In this document: positions 7,021-8,649 of the stretch, in pieces
How the letters are laid out: every line of letters begins with the position of its first letter
How positions within the stretch are numbered: position 1 is the stretch's first letter
NCBI GenBank assembly: GCA_036338025.1
Contig: JAYZDB010000249.1
Location: forward strand, 1 to 8,649
From: JAYZDB01 sp036338025
GTDB lineage: Bacteria > Planctomycetota > UBA1135 > UBA2386
DNA length: 8,649 nt
Reading direction: 5' to 3'
Position numbers and translations under genes: made by a program
Notes under the pieces: model-generated
What the model was told of the DNA's origin: nothing
Database searches by the model: none
What the model saw: only the letters and a program-made list of their open reading frames with translations

Positions 7021-7895
7021 GATCCAGCCTCCTCGACCAGGACCCGGTAGAGGTCCTCGAGGCGCACCATGCCGATCTCCGCGGAGACCAGCGAATCAGG
7101 CGACAGCCTCGACAACCAGCTGACCGGGTCACCGTCTGGTTCGACGTGCAGGGTGCCGTCGAGGTCGCGCCGCACCTGTCGGGCACCCTTGGGGAGAGCC
7201 GCACCCGGCTTCAACTTCAGGCATACCCGTCGGGCCAGGATCTGGCGGGCGGTGGCTACCCGCTCGTTCTCGATGACTTCCCCGTGCATCAGGAAGACCA
7301 GGCGGTCGACCAGGGTCTCGACTTCGCGGAGGTGGTGGGAGCTCAGCAGGATGGTCTTTTGGCGCTGGTGCAGCTTCTTGATCACGTCGCGCAAGAAGAA
7401 CCGGGTCGAAGCGTCTAGAGCGCGGTCCGGTTCGTCCAGGATGTAGAGTTCGACGTCTGGAATCAGGGTCGCCATCAAGGCGAGTTTCTGCTTCATACCA
7501 GCTGAGTAGCTGCGGACCTTCTTCTGGAGCGGTAGGGCGAAGTGCTCCAACAGGTCGAGTTGGATATCATCTTGATGGCGGGGATAGAAGCTCAGGGCGA
7601 AGCGCAGGAACTCCTTGCCGCGCATGCCGTGGTAGATGCTGGTCTCGCCGGGAAGATAGCAGCAGTGTTCGCGGATCCGTACCGCGTCGCGCTCGGGGTC
7701 CATGCCCAACACCTTGACTTGACCGTCGTCCCGGGGCAGCAGGCCAAGCAGGATCCGCAGGCAGGTTGTCTTGCCGGAGCCGTTTGGTCCGATGAAACCG
7801 ACGGTTTCGCCGGGTGCTACCTGCATGGAAAAGCCGTTCAGTACCGTCTTGTCACCGAATCGCTTCTGGACCTCCGTCAGGTCGATAGGGTTCAT
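7017..7895 (-). CDS. ABC transporter ATP-binding protein (ABC-2 export type)
   Basis: Cytoplasmic ATPase powering the permease encoded directly downstream, 292 residues. Motifs: Walker A GPNGSGKTT (36-44), signature YSAGMKQKL (130-138), Walker B LYILDEP (150-156) with Asp154 and catalytic Glu155, D-loop RALD (158-161), and switch His187 in LLSSHH. The Q-loop region reads CCYLPGET (78-85), with no glutamine where most ABC ATPases carry one, and Walker B is followed by DEPDRALD rather than the common DEPTxGLD. After about residue 215 comes a roughly 75-residue C-terminal domain typical of ABC-2 exporter ATPases. The ATG at 7895 overlaps the amidotransferase stop (ATGA), and GGAGGT at 7905-7910 lies 9 bases upstream. 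Its own stop overlaps the permease GTG. Cargo not predictable. Confidence 0.92.
   Translation of the reverse strand: MNPIDLTEVQKRFGDKTVLNGFSMQVAPGETVGFIGPNGSGKTTCLRILLGLLPRDDGQVKVLGMDPERDAVRIREHCCYLPGETSIYHGMRGKEFLRFALSFYPRHQDDIQLDLLEHFALPLQKKVRSYSAGMKQKLALMATLIPDVELYILDEPDRALDASTRFFLRDVIKKLHQRQKTILLSSHHLREVETLVDRLVFLMHGEVIENERVATARQILARRVCLKLKPGAALPKGARQVRRDLDGTLHVEPDGDPVSWLSRLSPDSLVSAEIGMVRLEDLYRVLVEEAGS
7028..7034 (-). promoter_or_regulatory. ribosome binding site for the GTG-initiated ABC permease
   Basis: GAGGAGG on the minus strand, within the last codons of the ATPase gene and 7 bases before the GTG at 7020. It is strong and well spaced, which supports the non-ATG start. Confidence 0.75.
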
Positions 7896-8467
7896 GATCT
7901 GGCGACCTCCAGGAAGTTCCGCAGCAGGTCGAGACCTGACGGAGTCTTGAATGACTCAGGGTGGAACTGCACTCCGAAGGTCGGGTGTTGTTGGTGCCGA
8001 AGTCCCATGATCACGCCTTCGGGATTGGTCGCAATGACCTGGAGGCTATCGGGCAGCGAAGCTTCCGCCACCGCCAGGGAGTGATATCTGCAAGCCTCGA
8101 ATGGATTCGGCAGACCCTGGAACAGTTCGGTTCCGTTGTGGTGGATCTGCCAGGACTTGCCGTGGCATGGTGGCACCCGCACGACCTCACCCCCGAACGC
8201 CGTTGCGATCGCCTGGTGGCCGAGGCAAACACCGAGGATCGGGATCTGGCCGGACAGGTGCCGGATCAGGGCCACCGAGTTGCCAGCGCTGTCGGGGTGG
8301 CCGGGGCCCGGCGACACCACCATCGCGGGGGGGTGGCGACCGTCCAGGTCGGCCATGTCGATGCGGTCGCTGCGTACGACAGAAACCTCCTGACCCAGGG
8401 TCTGGAAGGCCTGGGCGAGGTTCCAGACGAAGGAGTCCTTGTTGTCCAGCAGGAGGAGGGTGTTCAA
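7892..8467 (-). CDS. class I glutamine amidotransferase, anthranilate/aminodeoxychorismate synthase component II (TrpG/PabA type)
   Basis: Releases ammonia from glutamine for the chorismate-using component I of anthranilate synthase (tryptophan) or aminodeoxychorismate synthase (folate). From the TTG at 8467 it is 191 residues, the usual length for TrpG/PabA. The N-terminus LLLLDNKDSFVWNLAQ matches the family LLIDNYDSFTxNLxQ. Further motifs are VVSPGPGHP (50-58), the nucleophile Cys81 in GVCLGHQAI (79-87), GKSWQIHHNG (103-112), RYHSLAV (127-133) and the triad His169/Glu171 in FHPES. TrpG and PabA cannot be told apart by sequence, and no component I gene is in the window. Start choice: TTG at 8467 has AGGA eight bases upstream and fits the family N-terminus. 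An ATG at 8542 would add 25 residues without similarity and has no ribosome site. First gene of the five-gene operon; stop overlaps the ATPase ATG. Confidence 0.9.
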   Translation of the reverse strand: MNTLLLLDNKDSFVWNLAQAFQTLGQEVSVVRSDRIDMADLDGRHPPAMVVSPGPGHPDSAGNSVALIRHLSGQIPILGVCLGHQAIATAFGGEVVRVPPCHGKSWQIHHNGTELFQGLPNPFEACRYHSLAVAEASLPDSLQVIATNPEGVIMGLRHQQHPTFGVQFHPESFKTPSGLDLLRNFLEVARS

Positions 8468-8557
8468 GGCCGGAATCCTAATCCCGGGGTCAGATTGGTC
8501 CAAGGCCGCTTGGGGGGTTGCTTTGGGCCATTCAGTCTCCATGCTTGCGCCGCAGCG
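8468..8557. promoter_or_regulatory. divergent intergenic region with probable promoters for the operon and trkA
   Basis: These 90 bases separate the leftward operon from the rightward trkA-like gene, so both promoters should lie here or the operon start is longer than called. On the minus strand, TTGGAC (8498-8503) and TAGGAT (8475-8480) are spaced by exactly 17 bases, a loose sigma-70 match (3 of 6 and 4 of 6). TAGGAT lies only 7 bases before the TTG, so it could be a -10 element of a leaderless transcript or, as AGGA, the ribosome site; it can hardly serve as both. A small inverted repeat, CCAAG-GCCG-CTTGG (8500-8513), overlaps the -35 candidate and might be an operator. On the plus strand no convincing promoter or ribosome site is visible before the ATG at 8558. 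All weak. Confidence 0.35.
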
Positions 8558-8649
8558 ATGAAGAACATCCTGATAGTCGGCATGGGTGAAGTCGGCTCCC
8601 ACCTGGCCAAGGTTCTCTCCCAGGAGGGGCACTCCGTCACCGTGGTGGA
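8558..8649 (+). CDS. trkA: TrkA-like potassium uptake regulator (RCK/TrkA-N domain), 3' partial
   Basis: Only the first 30 codons are in the window. They read MKNILIVGMGEVGSHLAKVL, then SQEGHSVTVV, and stay open to the right edge. This is the first beta-alpha-beta unit of a Rossmann fold with the dinucleotide motif GMGEVG (8-13), and it closely follows TrkA N-termini (MKIIILGAGxVG...LxxxxHDVTVV). TrkA is the cytoplasmic NAD(H)-binding subunit that gates the TrkH/TrkG K+ channel. No ribosome site is obvious before the ATG, but the match begins exactly there. It is divergent from the operon. Other Rossmann proteins can start similarly, so the specific name depends on the missing part. Its presence is a reason to reject longer N-terminal versions of the neighbouring amidotransferase that would overlap it. 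Confidence 0.75.
   Translation, partial: MKNILIVGMGEVGSHLAKVLSQEGHSVTVV

Noticed and set aside
8471..8497. Segment containing CCCGGGGTCAGA, reminiscent of dispersed intergenic repeats of some proteobacteria
   Set aside because: A single short copy with no second copy or paired hairpin in the window; not enough to call a repeat element.
8468..8632. Longer amidotransferase N-terminus from the ATG at 8632 (or at 8542)
   Set aside because: The extra residues have no family similarity. The longer version overlaps the divergent trkA start, and the core begins exactly at the TTG at 8467.
1..8649. Search for CRISPR arrays, tRNAs, insertion sequences, toxin-antitoxin or defence genes
   Set aside because: No direct repeat arrays, transposase motifs or small unexplained frames; nearly all bases are accounted for by nine genes.

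Overview
The window is GC-rich, densely coding chromosome from a Gram-negative bacterium. Two things support this: a lipid A gene (lpxB) and a succinylase-type diaminopimelate (DAP) pathway making meso-DAP for peptidoglycan and lysine. I cannot name the lineage. The DapE resembles the actinobacterial-type family, DapD is the short proteobacterial type, UbiD is of the long (~600 residue) kind, and LpxB has an N-terminal extension. Together these fit a less-studied Gram-negative phylum or an atypical proteobacterium better than an enterobacterium; this is inference.

Layout. Positions 1-3100, plus strand: dapC-type aminotransferase (5' end cut by the window edge), then dapD and dapE. These are three consecutive steps of the succinylated branch of DAP/lysine synthesis. 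Positions 3109-8467, minus strand: a tightly packed five-gene block transcribed from right to left. In order of transcription it is a TrpG/PabA-type glutamine amidotransferase, an ABC-2 ATPase, an ABC-2 permease, LpxB, and a UbiD-family prenyl-FMN decarboxylase. Three of its four junctions are 4-base stop/start overlaps (ATGA, GTGA, ATGA) and the fourth is a 4-base gap, so it is almost certainly one translationally coupled operon. Positions 8558-8649, plus strand: the first 30 codons of a TrkA-like K+ uptake regulator, divergent from the operon across a 90-base gap.

How they work together. The dap genes form a clear pathway unit. The minus-strand operon mixes amidotransfer (component I not in the window), export across the membrane, lipid A assembly and aromatic acid decarboxylation. 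The grouping is tight, but a common pathway is not evident from sequence. dapE and ubiD converge with only 8 bases between their stop codons. I saw no tRNA, rRNA, CRISPR array, insertion sequence or phage gene. No stretch without a gene exceeds 100 bases. The window is mostly housekeeping; the most interesting points are the composition of the coupled operon, the extended LpxB and the mixed-type DAP pathway.
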